Source: Heliocidaris tuberculata
Taxonomy: Eukaryota; Echinodermata; Echinoidea; Camarodonta; Echinometridae
Direction: 5' to 3'
Length of the DNA stretch: 64,000 nt
Assembly (NCBI GenBank): GCA_025618425.1
Contig: CM046835.1
Coordinates: forward strand, 21,574,393 to 21,638,392
The translations under genes were made by a program, and so were the position numbers. Below are positions 1 through 10,859 of this stretch, piece by piece; the first letter of the stretch is position 1; each line of letters opens with the position of its first letter. The notes beneath the pieces are model-generated. The model made no database searches, was not told the DNA's origin, and saw nothing but the letters and a program-made list of their open reading frames with translations.

Positions 1-110
1 GATCCAGGCACAGGCACACAACCGCGAAGGATGGTGTACCGCTCTTCGTTATGGCGCCGACGACTCCACCGGGAATTAAGGGCGAGTCATGAGTCATGAG
101 CATTATAATG
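1..110 (+). other. possible 3' end of a retroelement ORF at window edge
   Basis: Read in frame 2, the first ~77 bases give a short open stretch ending in a stop, with the piece AHNREGWCTALRYGADD. This resembles the Arg-Glu-x-Trp tail seen at the C-terminus of many non-LTR retrotransposon ORF2 proteins. It is cut by the window edge and is too short to classify. The rest of 1-330 shows nothing recognisable. Confidence 0.2.
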
Positions 111-334
111 AGTCTATTGATAGATCATTGGAATCCCCTTCTTTTGTTTGTTACAATTAGAACTATGTGGAACTTATCACAGATTTCCAAACCAAGCTGA
201 TTAATGTAGTTAAAGGTAGAAAATTACAGTTTAGGGTTGAGATTGTATACATATAAGGTGGGAGCTTGCACAGACAGAATCAAAATTCATCCAGATTAAC
301 ATCATGGAGCATACAATGCATGAATTCTTAGTTC

Positions 335-425
335 AATCTCCATCTGATATTGACCATATTGATATCAACCTTCATCTTGGACCTCATTTTGGACGTCATC
401 TTGATCACCGTCTTTAACATTATTT
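335..425. repeat. GATATC/GACATC-like short-period repeat
   Basis: A stretch of loosely repeated GATAT, GACAT and CATCTTG words, made of multiples of three bases, resembles the longer block at 1845-1970. It is low-complexity DNA rather than a gene. Confidence 0.4.
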
Positions 426-642
426 TCGATATCATTGTCACAAAGCAACCAGGAATTTCAATCAAGAGCAATTACTAGGGAATTGAAATTTCAACTAGGG
501 AATAGCAATCACTTTCAACCAAGGGAACAATAGGCTCACAGGCTAGAGTGCTCTGGTTGAATAGGAGAGTTATGTGAATGATGTGTGCTGAGCAGTGGTA
601 CCTTGTGCAATGAGCTGTGCATGAGTGTTAAGTGTATGTTGT

Positions 643-827
643 CATAGGCGCCGGAAATGCTTGTCAGAGAATTTTTGAGTAAAATTTTGATTTAGCAGTA
701 GGATCTGTATTGTTGTGAGAGGGTGTGTGTTTTTTTAGGGGTGAGAAGACATGAGCCCTTGAAAGGTGAGCCCCCTTGAATGTTTGCCCCCCCCCCCCCC
801 AATCCCAAACTGCTTCCGGCGCGCCTG
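643..827. mobile_element. non-autonomous hAT-like element, copy A (185 bp)
   Basis: The element starts CATAGGCGCCGGAA and ends TTCCGGCGCGCCTG, so its ends are near-perfect inverted repeats. It is flanked on both sides by the same 8-bp word TATGTTGT (635-642 and 828-835), a target-site duplication of the length made by hAT transposases. The inside has a poly-C run near 787-800 and no coding capacity. A second member of the family is at 24067-24515. Confidence 0.8.
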
Positions 828-835
828 TATGTTGT

Positions 836-1505
836 ATGAGCTTGCCACTGGGGAGGGCAACTTTGGCACTGGTCAAGGCAGGACCTGCGTGCTGAGTGAG
901 TGTGTGAGGAGATGAGATGTGCAGCAAGTAATTTCTTACTTTTGCTTGGCATCTATCCTGAAATCCGGGCAAAACAGGCCAGGAGAAGACTTCTCTACAG
1001 CTCCACATCATGGCTCTGACACCACAGTCAGGCAGCTGGGTTCCGGGACTTCCGGGACTTCTGGGAATTCCGAGTTAGATCTTCTGGGACAGATCTTCCA
1101 GGGCAGATCGTCCTACCTCTGAGACGAGACCCTTCGTCTACTAGACAAGCTACATTTACAAACGAATTCAACGTTATACTTCGACCAAGCTTTCGGAACA
1201 GGCGACACAACCCTTGAACACCCATGGACGTTCTCGAGTCTTCGTGCATCGTCTAGATGAGACATCACAAGAGCACAGGAAGACATAATGTAAGGAGATT
1301 CCATACGGGTTGAGGACAGTCGCGGACATTTAATTTATTTCAATTAATTTTTAAATACTGCACGTGCTAAACAATATGATTTTTCTAGATTTTCCCAGGA
1401 GGAAAAGTTTGATTATTTGAGCTCATTTTTTTGTTGTTGCACTTTTGGGGTATTTGCAGTATTGCTTTACCAAAAGAGGGTAATGGTGTATCTTACTGAA
1501 AAGAT
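836..1505. other. no recognised feature
   Basis: About 670 bases of mixed composition. Short open frames exist on both strands, but none shows a recognisable domain or convincing splice sites. Confidence 0.5.
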
Positions 1506-1545
1506 TTTTTTTTTTTTTTTTTTTTTTTTTGGGGGGGGGGGGGGG
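1506..1545. repeat. poly-T/poly-G junction
   Basis: A run of about 25 T is followed directly by about 15 G. Similar T-to-G or C-to-A junctions recur across the window (for example 7721, 9807, 11461, 24150 and 28765). Exact run lengths are likely unreliable. Confidence 0.7.
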
Positions 1546-1839
1546 ATAATATTTATATGACAGAATGAATGGATCATTTACATTTGAATATATTTATATA
1601 TATATAGTTTTTGCATATGACTTGATTATACTCTTTGAATTGTCATGTGAAATTTATATGAGATTATACTCATTCTGAATATATTGGTCGATTAAGAAAA
1701 GATAAAATATAATTAATAAATCATATTTGCAAGATACCACGGCATTGAATCTGAGTAATTATGTTTGTGTAAATTCTTAACCAACCTATCTATATTTAGA
1801 CAGAACAGTATCTATCGCCAGACATTGCAAAAACAGTGC

Positions 1840-1985
1840 ATAGATCTGACAATCATCAACATCACGTTGAGCATCATCATCAGCGACATCCTGTCCGATA
1901 TCATTGACAAATTGTTCAACACCATTATCGACATCGTGTTTGACATCATCATCAACATGGATGACTCCCTGAATAACCTTGGACA
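1840..1985. repeat. GACATC/ATCATC short-period repeat
   Basis: Repeated ATCATCAACATC, GACATC and GATATC words with a 3-base register give open frames on both strands (Asp/Ile-rich plus, Asp/Val-rich minus). The double-stranded openness follows from the repeat and does not indicate a gene. Confidence 0.5.
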
Positions 1986-2097
1986 TTCCTTTTAATTTGG
2001 ATCTACTTCACTTATCCTTCTGGAATCTTCCTTCTTCTTCGAAACAGCTTGGCAGCCAGCACAGTTTTGGACTATAATTCAAAGACATTCTGGGCCC

Positions 2098-2300
2098 CGT
2101 CTTATATAAAGAGTTAGGATTGATTAGAATCGATCGTAACTTGAAATTAATCGCAACTGTTTACTGAAGAGATAGCAGTTGTAATTGATTCGAATCGATC
2201 GCACTAACAGCTAAAATCAATTTTGAAAGCTGTAGACCAATCAAAACATCAGAAAATTGATTTTATCTCACTTAAATTGATTTTAGCTGTTAGTGAATCA
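2098..2300. mobile_element. foldback (MITE-like) element remnant
   Basis: It begins with GGGCCCCGTCTTATATAAAG, a typical terminus of short foldback elements also found at 33585 and 42749. Inside, a 22-bp perfect inverted repeat (2202-2223 and 2274-2295, containing CTAAAATCAA) brackets a 50-base spacer. The matching right GGGCCC terminus was not found, so the copy looks truncated. Confidence 0.55.
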
Positions 2301-2302
2301 CC

Positions 2303-2385
2303 CCTTGGGATGATGTAAGCGCTTTGGTATATTCTTGTAAAGCGCTTTATAAGCAACCGTTATTATTATTATTATTATTATTCAT
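2303..2385 (+). mobile_element. SINE 3' tail with ATT repeat
   Basis: The sequence has AAGCGCTTTGG, TAAAGCGCTTTATAAG and then a pure ATT repeat. This is the same kind of tail seen on the SINE at about 43711-43930 (GAGCGCTATACAAG followed by ATT/ATC). No tRNA-like head is present, so this is a 3' fragment. Confidence 0.45.
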
Positions 2386-3031
2386 ACTTTATGGATTATT
2401 CGAAAGGAGTTCACCCAGCCGATGATCTGTTTTGCTCATAATAATTTGTACTGACAATCGTATTTATGACTTTGCCTGAAGATTAACTGCAAATAACATA
2501 AATAAAGTCAAATATTTTTTTTTTCATATTTTGTTCGTTTCGGGGTCTTTTCTGGACTTTCGAATCGTAACAACATAAAAAGTTTGATGAAGCCGCGGAA
2601 TAAAGCAATGCCGGGCCCAGGGGGGGGGGGGGGGGGGGAGTATCGCATCCTTCTTTTTAAGATCTTCCTCGTATCTTGATGGTCGGTGAGCATAATCTTT
2701 TTTTACCCCGACATGGGTAGCGTACTCGGCCACCTTTCTTCCCAAAGTTCATCACGATCCCTTGCAATACGCCAATGAGAGGGAAAAACAGTTCCTGGGT
2801 ACCCACGGTTTCCCGACGCTATTTCCCCTCAAATCATTGAAACATGAAAAATATTGTTACCCCTATAACGTATAGGGCGATCCATTCAAAGTCTTCCGGT
2901 GCGATATTATGTCTTTTATCCATTCATTTCATCCAAAAAAAGAAAAATCTCATGATAGTGATACTGGATGAAATATGGATATAAAAGGCCTTATGTCGTA
3001 CGGGACATATTGCACGCCACATAATTCTCAC
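2386..3031. other. no recognised gene; poly-G run
   Basis: Contains a run of about 18 G at 2621-2638. The minus strand is expected to hold further DXO exons here if the exon at 3032-3279 belongs to a complete gene, but no frame resembling the next conserved DXO segments was seen. Confidence 0.4.
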
Positions 3032-3279
3032 CTTGATCGGTCTGTATCCAAAATTCCACTGTCAATCAATACCTGCCGATGATCTCGCATCCAAGCGAAA
3101 AGTCCTTCTTTAAATTCATGCCAATCAGTGTAACTCTGAAAGCCCTTCCCATAATCGAAGTTGAATTCACGGCCGGGATGCAAGTAAAAACGTCTGTTTC
3201 TGTCGTCGTTGACATAGTTCATCTCATCGTCAGTCGAATAGGTGCCCAGCACTCTATGTCCATCTATTCGTACGGCGGC
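3032..3279 (-). CDS. DXO: single exon of a DXO/Rai1-family decapping exoribonuclease
   Basis: Read on the minus strand this is an open 248-base exon, in phase 0 at its acceptor (GTCAG before GCCGCC, at 3280-3281) and ending at a strong donor (TCAAG then GTGAGAAT, at 3030-3031). It encodes about 82 residues: a start near VLGTYSTDDEMNYVNDD, then RRFYLHP, EFNFDYGKGF, and a helix with GLFAWMRDHRQ. The order (Leu-Gly-x-Tyr/Phe-Ser, a Tyr-x2-Asp segment, Arg-x-Tyr plus Pro, Asn-Phe-Asp, Gly-Phe/Tyr, then Leu-x2-Trp-x3-His-Arg) matches the N-terminal part of DXO (Dom3Z), which removes incomplete 5' caps from RNA and degrades it. The catalytic Glu/Asp region would lie in later exons, which were not found, nor were upstream exons. 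It may be a stranded exon, part of a gene fragment, or part of a gene with long introns running off the left edge. Confidence 0.6.
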
Positions 3280-3556
3280 CTGACGTGCAAAAATTTAAAG
3301 ATTATAAGCGTCATCAATTCAAAAACCTGTGATATTGGAGGGGTGTCAGGATTTGACTCATTGAGCGTCAGAATGAAAGTAGCAAAACAGTCCAATGAAA
3401 AAATAGAAAGGGAGTTGTGTGTCAGTGTAAATTTCTGTTCTACCTCCTCCTCCCCCCCCCCCCCCCCCCCCCCCACATCCCTGAGTATTAATGCGCTTAA
3501 ATTATACCAGTTTACAAATTTTTAGTCAAAAAATATTGTATCTACTACGGGGGGCA

Positions 3557-3800
3557 CTCGTTTTTCCGAAGGTTCGTATTTCCAAAGGTTCATAATTCCG
3601 AAACACAAATTTCCCATGCCTGGGGGTTCATAATTCCGAAAATGAAAAAGGGTTCATAATTCCGAACATTTGTTGCAGTATTCCGAAGGTTCATTATTCC
3701 GAAGGTTCATAATTCCGAAAATGAAAAAGGGTTCATAATTCCGAAAATGAAATAGGGTTCATAATTCCGAAAATGAAATAGGATTCGTAATCCCGAAAAT
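3557..3800. repeat. TTCATAATTCCGAA degenerate tandem repeat
   Basis: About ten imperfect copies of a word like GGTTCATAATTCCGAA, several separated by AATGAAAAAGG. The opening part (GGCACTCGTTTTTCCGAAGG followed by AACACAAATTTCCCAT) reappears at 49275-49730, so this is a dispersed family and not just local slippage. Confidence 0.75.
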
Positions 3801-3839
3801 AAGGTGCCTAAAAAGGAGGGAGGGGCACCAAAACGACTG

Positions 3840-4400
3840 AGCGCCACCCCCCCCCCCCCCATATCAAGGGTCCAGAAAAAAAGGGAGAGAGATAAAAGAG
3901 GGGAAAAAAACTATGACAGAATAAGAACCAGTGAATTATCTGGCGGCCGCCGGATAATTCTATCATTCCTTATGTTATTCTTTGTTTTTATCCTATCATT
4001 TCCTCTTTCTATCTTCATTATTTTTTCCTTTGTTTATTTTTTTTCTATCTTCTTCTCTTTCTATCTTTCCTCATAATATTCTTCGTTTTTTGGCGGCCGC
4101 CAGATAATTCTATCTTTCGCAATGTTATGTTGTTTTCCTTCCATCGTCTTTTCTCTCTAACTTTCCTTCTGTTATTCTTTGTTTTTGTCCTTCTATCTTC
4201 CTCTCTTTCTATCTTTCCTTTTGTTATTCTTTGTTTTTATCCTATCGTTTCATATTTTTAACATAATGAAAATAGAAAGAGAAAATGATTGAATAAAACA
4301 AAGAATAACATAATTAAGATAGAAAGATTAAATGAAAAAAGGATGAAAACAAAGAATAAGAAAGAAAGAAGGATCGAAGGGGACGTTGCTATGTTTGATC
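3840..4400. repeat. pyrimidine-rich direct and inverted repeats with GGCGGCCGCC cores
   Basis: Two copies of GGCGGCCGCC(A/G)GATAATTC (3942 and 4091 regions) introduce stretches of TTCTTTGTTTTT and CTATCTTTC. From about 4258 the complementary purine-rich version appears (AAAGAATAAC, GATAGAAAG), making a loose inverted repeat. Open frames here are low-complexity. Confidence 0.55.
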
Positions 4401-5270
4401 TGTTGTCTGACAATAGATAAAACAAAGTTGGCTTAATATTGTTTTCATTTATTTCTTTTTTCATTTCTGACAGAACACGATTGCAAAGACTTTTCAATAG
4501 CCTTGTCCATGAAATGTGCGAACATTACAACGATGTATCACATAATCTGAACAGGAATTTTTTAAAGGACATACAATAGTTTATTGAAATTGCCCTTGAG
4601 CTGACTTTTCGAAAGTCTTTGCGATCGTGTTAGAGGTATTTCTATGAACATATAGGTGTTATTTTCACCATTACACTGTATTTACCAACAGGGGGAAATT
4701 ATTTTGAAGACACATAAGAGAAACAAATTATAAAAGATATTATTGAAGGAAGAAGAGATACATTTTATAAATTCTCTCTCTCTCTCTCTCATTCCCTCTC
4801 CCAGACCTTTTTTCTTTCTTTTTGTTACTCTTTGGCCCGAGTTCAGAATACGGGCCTTTGTGGTTTATATAAATCTCAGGGGTTATAGCCTATAGCTGCT
4901 GGTAAAATCATATATACGCCATGTATCATTTTTGCTCTATTCCTCTCCATCCCTCGACCCCGTCTGTCTGGACGTCTATCTGTCGATATGTCTGCTTGCC
5001 CCCTCCCCTTCTCTCACTCTCCCTTTCTCTCTCTCTCTCTCTCTCTCTCTCCATGTCTCCCTGATATTCGTAGGTACAAATTCCAACTCGTTCCAATCAC
5101 TGATTTACAACAAGTTGCATGTAGCTATAACGACATTAATTGCCCAATCATCGATGGTAGAGCAGGGATGTATCTAGATGGTATGAAAGGGGCCGAAATG
5201 ACATCAGCCAACCCCCCCCCCCCCCACCCCGGAACGTTATTACGCAAAACTCATTTCTTTTTCTCCTTCT
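4401..5270. other. no gene; CT microsatellites
   Basis: Contains (TC)n tracts at about 4771-4790 and 5021-5050 and a poly-C run at 5212-5226. No coding region is supported. Confidence 0.5.
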
Positions 5271-5455
5271 CATTCTTCTTCTTCTTCTTCTTCTTCTTCT
5301 TCTTCCTTCTTCTTCTCCTTCTTCTTCTTCTTCTTCTTCTTCTTTCTTTCTTCTTCTTCTTCTTCTTCTTCTTCTTCTTCTTCTTCTTCTTCTTCTTCTT
5401 CTTCTTTCTTCTTCTTCTTCTTCTTCTTCTTCTTCTTCTTCTTCTCCAATCCTCC
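5271..5455. repeat. (TTC)n microsatellite
   Basis: About 180 bases of TTC repeat, interrupted by a few extra T or C bases, gives a spurious Phe/Leu-rich open frame. A longer version lies at 51368-51716. Confidence 0.9.
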
Positions 5456-5639
5456 TTCTCCTTCTTGTTCTTCTTTTTAGCGGAAAATGCTAGGCTGATA
5501 ATAGGTCTGGATGTAAACGTTACGGAATATTCAGATAAAGCATCCCTTTCTCCGCACTTCCCCTGTTGGCTGTGTCACTATGTACTTGTATGCAAACGCA
5601 GACAAAGACCATATCCAAAATCCTCTTCCTCGAAAATTT

Positions 5640-6240
5640 GATTTCAAACTTCAAAGTAATTTTTTTTTAACTTACGTGAGCCATGACTATAATTATGTAA
5701 TTGTCTTTATCCAACCAATCAGCAAAAAAGTTATTGCGTTGAGCTACTAACTGGTACGTGGAAGATGTTTTTGACAAAAAGAAATATAATATGGCAGACA
5801 GTAAATATATACCATGGACATGATCGTGATGGAGTAGGGAAACCCGTGCGCTGATCCTGGCCGGAATCACGTCGAAATACGGTATCCGAATAATCCAGAT
5901 TCTGCGTTGCGAATTTGAGGATGAGTTTACGAAAGTAGTGATTAGAAGTAGTGCAAAAGGCATGGAGAATGTCGTAGACCGTGGGACGACCCCGTTTTTC
6001 TTTCAGTTTCGTTCACTACCTGAAGGGCATTAAACCAATTTAGTCTAAAAAGATGTGTTTTATAATACTAATCACATATTTGAATGTTCATTTTTGAAAC
6101 ACTTGCACATTAATTAATAATTAACGAAAAACCAGACAATTAAAATATGACGTCATTAATCAGTCGACATTTTACAGCGTAGCTGATTGGATCGTAATCG
6201 GCAAAATACGGCATTCAGCCAATCACAAATAAGATAGGTT
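5640..6240 (-). other. unassigned stretch with a coding-like minus-strand segment
   Basis: On the minus strand between about 5990 and 5800 one frame is open and reads with non-repetitive, gene-like composition, including the pieces KRGRPTVYDILHAF and NHYFRKLILKFATQN. The family is not recognised. Possible acceptor-like sequence lies upstream (CCCTTCAG, near 6024), but that junction leads into stops in this frame. The other part of 5640-6240 shows nothing. Confidence 0.2.
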
Positions 6241-6284
6241 TGATCGCTGAAACAAAGCATCGATCCACGTACGTTTACTCATGC

Positions 6285-8835
6285 ATGCGTCAACATGGAG
6301 TGCTGTATGCACGTCGGCTGCTGCATGCTCGGCCCCAGTCAAATCTGACGGCATTTTCCATCAATTCATGGGTGAAATTCCGACAATGTGCTGAGAGATG
6401 GAAACGTCTATCTGGGGTCTATTCAGATAAGGCAGCGGAGATTTGGGCAGCCCTTGATTTAGATGAAAACCAGAGTCTGAAAAATGACATCAGTTTACGA
6501 TTTGGCTACTATCGTGCATCGACAATGCTACCAGGCCAGCGCTTATCTATATTACGAGATCGCGAGATTGGTATAATCAGCTGAGTGAGAGGATTCACGC
6601 CGAAAGGTAAGGCAGCAGCAAGCTTCTACTTCTTCCCAAACTAGTCGAGATGAAGAAGGTAGCGACTTGGGTGGTTAGGTATTGTCAGCTTAACATAAAA
6701 TTCATCTTGATTTAGATTCATTTTACTCGTCCAGGTGCTGAGTGAGTGAGTTTTGAATGATGAGAAATTTGTGCAAACAATGCTCTGCTAATATATGTCT
6801 GCACTAGTCTCCAGCTGGTAAATATCGTGATTGTGTTCTGCCCAAGTAAAACTAAGAGTGAAAATTTTCAAATATTCTGTATTTTAGGGATGATAAGGTG
6901 GTGTTTGTACTGCTGTATAAAATAACAGACTCAAACTGGAAACCTAGTAGTAACATGAGTAAGAGACTAACCCAGATGTTGTGTGCTTGGACAGGTTGGT
7001 GATCGGGACAGGTCATTTTTAAACAGTATACTTTCACAGCATATTCTGAGATTATGTGAACTGAAAATATTCACAGAGTTTAATGTTAATTGATGCACAT
7101 TTTTCGTAAAATCAGACGACAGAATTGACAGGTTATTTTTTGTTAAGTGTCAAGACACACAACTGCCCCCCCCCCCCACCCCATACATAAGGGTTAAGTT
7201 TGTGTCAAAGGATGATAGAGAAGGATCAACATTTTTTGTATTGCCAGAAATGAAATATTTCAGTACGGGGATTGGGGGGCCCTACCCATCTTGACACGAC
7301 ACGGGGGGGGGGGGGCAGTTGTGTGTCTTGACATTCAACAAAAAATAACCTGTCAATTCTGTCATCTGATTTTACGAAAAATATGCATCAATTAACATTA
7401 AACTCGATGAATATTTGCAATTCACAGACACATAATCTCAAAATATGCTGTGAAAGTTGTTTTATTATACTGTTTAAAAATTACCTGTCCGGATAACCAA
7501 CCTGTCCGAGCGCACAACATCTGGATTTACAATCATTGACATGACCGATAATGCTTGTGTTTTCATTTGAAAGATATAATTCATGTAATTCGATATTGCG
7601 TAAACTAAAGAAAAAAGAAAATAAAGCAGTTGAAGGACACATCTAAGTTGTTTCAGAAATTCTAACTTGAATGAGATGTAAGTCTACAGCAAAAACGTGG
7701 TGTACATATTGACACTAATTTTTTTTTTTTTTTTGGGGGGGGGTGGTAGATTTCAGGTCATGTGACTTTATGTTTTTGTTTTTGCGATATAAATGTAGGT
7801 GACCAGCAAGATGACACAGGAGAACCACCATCAAAGCGTCTCCTTCGATCACAGGCGCCGGAGTTCTCCCGGAAGGATCAACCTCAGATCTTCCCGCGGG
7901 AATGCTGCATATGCCACTCAAACCGATGGTACCGGGAGAAGCTTTCAGGCAAGAGGAAGAAAGAGAGTCTTGTCGCTTGTCAGACTCTGGAAGCCAGCAG
8001 TTTGTTAGAGTAAGCAGCAAAGATGACAGGTAATTTTTCTTTGACAAACTTTTCAAATTATTAAAACTTTACAAGTGGTTCCCATACAACATACAGGAAG
8101 TTTCCATTCCTTTTAGTTGTTAGATTGCTTCATCTTTTTGTGTACTTACTGGAATTAATAATTACATTACATGTTACTTATAATTATTATCATGATTGTT
8201 TTTGTCATTATTGATGGTATTATTTATAATGATAATAATGATACTGCTTTGTTTTCAGCGACCAACATTCCACCTTTTGTGCTGTTTTGTTTTGATTTTA
8301 CTACCATTATATAGTCCATACTCCATAGAGAATTTTTATTAAGCTTTGACTGTTTTTACATTTGATTTTTAATGATTAGTATGTTTAGAATGAACAATTT
8401 GGAAATTGGAATTAGATTAATCTTGTTATTTAACTTATAATATATGTAATGTATTTTCTCTTTTGTTTCCTGTCTTCTTCTTTCAATCTTTCCCCTCAAA
8501 TTGTAGGTAATCAAGCATTGCTCCTCCAGATCCAGAGAAGGGACTTGGTTGCATCTGAGGCTCACTACCATGCAAGTTGCTACAGGGCAGCCACCAGGAT
8601 GTTTAGCAAGCAAACAAGAGAGGAAGAGATCCCAGGCGAAGCTGCTTATCAAAGTAGTTATGAAGTATTTTGTAGAGATGTAATTAATGGTAGGGTCATT
8701 GAACATAAAATTTTTTCCAGAATGACTACATTAACAGAGATGTTTATTAAGTATGTAAAGAAAGTTCAGGGATTAGATGCTTTGCTTTTTTTTTTTCAAG
8801 TTATACATGTAAAATATCAGTCATATAGATCTTGA
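6285..8835 (+). pseudogene. decayed three-exon copy of an unnamed invertebrate CxxC / EAHYHxSCYR family
   Basis: Exon a (from ATG 6285) has SWVKFRQCAERWKRLSG and FGYYRAS. It may end at a weak donor at 6571 (giving REI-G joined to DQQDD), or at the stronger AAAG/GTAAGG donor at 6607, which requires reading through TGA at 6582-6584. Exon b starts after TGTAG (7798) and carries ECCICHSNRWYREKL then LVACQTLEASSLLE. It is interrupted by an in-frame TAA at 8011-8013 and continues collinearly to donor ACAG/GTAATT at 8030. Exon c starts after TTGTAG at 8507 and carries LLLQIQRRDLVASEAHYHA and SCYR, then AYQSSYEVFCRDVI. Junction phases agree (phase 1 at both). The layout (Cys-x2-Cys, then a Cys/Leu-Glu-Ala segment, then Asp-Leu-Val-Ala-x-Glu-Ala-His-Tyr-His) is one I recall from many uncharacterised cnidarian and echinoderm proteins; function unknown. 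The exact in-phase stop in exon b argues for a broken copy. Confidence 0.5.
6971..7523. mobile_element. foldback element in pseudogene intron
   Basis: Arms of about 200 bases (about 6971-7175 and 7311-7523) are inverted copies of one another. For example CCAGATGTTGTG on the left pairs with CACAACATCTGG on the right, and TAACCTGTCAATTC on the right mirrors the left GAATTGACAGGTTA. Poly-C and poly-G tracts sit at the inner ends of the arms around a 135-base centre. No coding capacity. Confidence 0.7.
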
Positions 8836-9780
8836 ATATCTAAGTTAAATTGTTCATGATCCATTTGCGAAAACCACAAACTGCTTTGGCAATAATGTTA
8901 ATAAGTAAGTAAATAAAATGGGGGGAAAAAAGAGAGAAAGGATATTGATGTTCCGAGCCTGTTCAGTTAGTCACAGACGGACATTTGACAAATTTTGAAA
9001 GTTTGAAGGCCTGTAGAAAATAAGTATTTCATTGAAGAAAGTTATTGTATGTTTCATTGTGAAGGGCATCACTGAAGGAGTTGAAATTTGAAAAGATTTG
9101 GTTGCCATGGTCACCTACTAAAATTATAATCCATAAAATATTCAATATCACGGACAGACAAAATGCCTACTCTTTGCTGATCAGGCTCTTCACTCAATGA
9201 TTTGAGTTTTTTAAATCATTAATATTTAATTTTATTTCCACATGTGCCTATTCTGAAATGTGATATAGAAGATATTATGAGAACATTTTCTCGATATTGA
9301 AACTTAAACCAATTTTCAGCGTGTTTATGAACATGAAATCATTATACATGATCTTTTGGTTCATATTTACTATGTTTTTATAACACTACACGGTTATGTG
9401 GAATGCAATAAATACATTATATCATGAATGGATGGCTCTTATTTATTTCTAGCGATGCAGTCGTTTTAGGTGTGGAGAATGAACAAATGTTTGTTTCAAG
9501 AAAATGTTATCCAGCACAAATGTGTTTTTGAAAATGTATGTTTGATTGTTGTGGGTGCATGTGAGCATGTGTGGAAGTGTCTTAAAATGCCAAGGACAGG
9601 GTCAACCCTTTAAAATTCTACTTGTGAGAAAGGAAAGAATAAGGTGCTTTGTGGTGTGTTTGTGTTTGGAGGGGGTATACCTACTGGGAGATAAAAGAAA
9701 TTGAGAACAGTGGTTATATAAACTTCCTTTAAACTTTCAAATCTATTCTCAGCTATTAAGCACATGTGCATATACTCAAA
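8836..9780. other. no recognised feature
   Basis: AT-rich sequence downstream of the pseudogene. No open frame with a recognisable domain and no repeat of note. Confidence 0.5.
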
Positions 9781-9806
9781 CAGGCACATACATGTACATA
9801 CATTAC

Positions 9807-10045
9807 CCCCCCCCCCCCCCAAAAAAAAATAAATAAATAAAAAACAGATAAATAAATAAAATAAAAATAAATAAATATTTAAAAAAATAAAAAAATAAAA
9901 AAATAAATAAATAAATAAAATAAAAATAAATAAATATTTAAAAAATAAAAAAATTAAAAAAAAAAATAAATAAATAAAAAAATTTTTAAAAAATAAATAA
10001 AATAAAATGAATAAATAAATAAATAAATAAAAAAAAAAAAAAATA
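9807..10045. repeat. poly-C then (AAAT)n microsatellite
   Basis: A run of about 14 C passes into A9 and then about 220 bases of AAAT/AAATA repeat. The apparent minus-strand Phe/Leu/Tyr-rich frame is a by-product of the repeat. Confidence 0.85.
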
Positions 10046-10249
10046 AACAGACTGGGCCTACCATAAAAACAAAAAGGGGGAAAAAGAAACAAGCTTAATT
10101 TTTTTTTCAAACATTTTTAATACCTTCCTTATTCTCGTTATTCTCATTACATTATAGTTAAATAAACTCCTTAAGTTATCTATCGATACATCATCAAGTC
10201 ACGGCACTGGTAATGTGATATGCATAATTATTTTGTTTGGTCTAGTGAT

Positions 10250-10650
10250 AAACTGGGATAATTTTGGCGAAACCCATCTTATCACATCTTTCCGATCAGT
10301 GCGCCGCTCTTAAAATGGCAACACTACAGTGTGCGTATAGCTTCACCCGTGAATGAAACGTGCATCAGTGTGTGCGTCACACAGAGTTTAGCGATCAACG
10401 GTGTGTGTTCCTCGAAAGGGCTGCCATTTTGTTCCGATTACTACAGCGTTTCAAGAGCCGTAAAGTACCGTGTTTATTCACCGATTTCTCGTTTGTTTGA
10501 CAGTTTTCGTCAAATGAACATCAAGATTTCCATTTGTTGTATTTTTAAGGTAATTTTGATATGTTAATTATGTAGTGCCCCGCACCACGTGAACGAAAGT
10601 GAAAACCTACGCCGCTTTCGGGCCCTCGTCCCACGCTGAATGCGGACCGC
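10250..10650. promoter_or_regulatory. CpG-rich patch, possible promoter or 5' exon
   Basis: Compared with the AT-rich flanks this stretch is rich in CpG (GCGCCGCTC, GTGCGTCAC, CCGTAAAGTACCG) and has an E-box CACGTG near 10584. Two short plus-strand frames (10331-10567 and 10640-10858) are open but show no known domain. It could be a promoter or first exon whose partner exons are not recognised. Confidence 0.2.
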
Positions 10651-10859
10651 GCTGTCTTTTGTCGGCGTGTATACGAATATCGTATCCGATATATATCACC
10701 AGTTTTTCAAGGATGATTATCATAGCCTCAGATCCAGGCTCATTGCTTTCATGTGTAACAAACGTGATTTATTCGTGATTCCACGGCGGATTCGGGGGCG
10801 GATGGGGGGGGGGGGGATGCACAAAGTGAATATGCTCCTCGAATCTGCTGTACTTTGAG

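Noticed and set aside
3079..3525. 148-residue plus-strand frame
   Set aside because: It lies opposite the DXO-like exon and then runs into poly-C; it is a shadow.
3939..4110. NotI-like GGCGGCCGCC words as vector contamination
   Set aside because: They occur twice inside a degenerate natural repeat with the same flanking GATAATTCTATC, and no vector sequence is visible.
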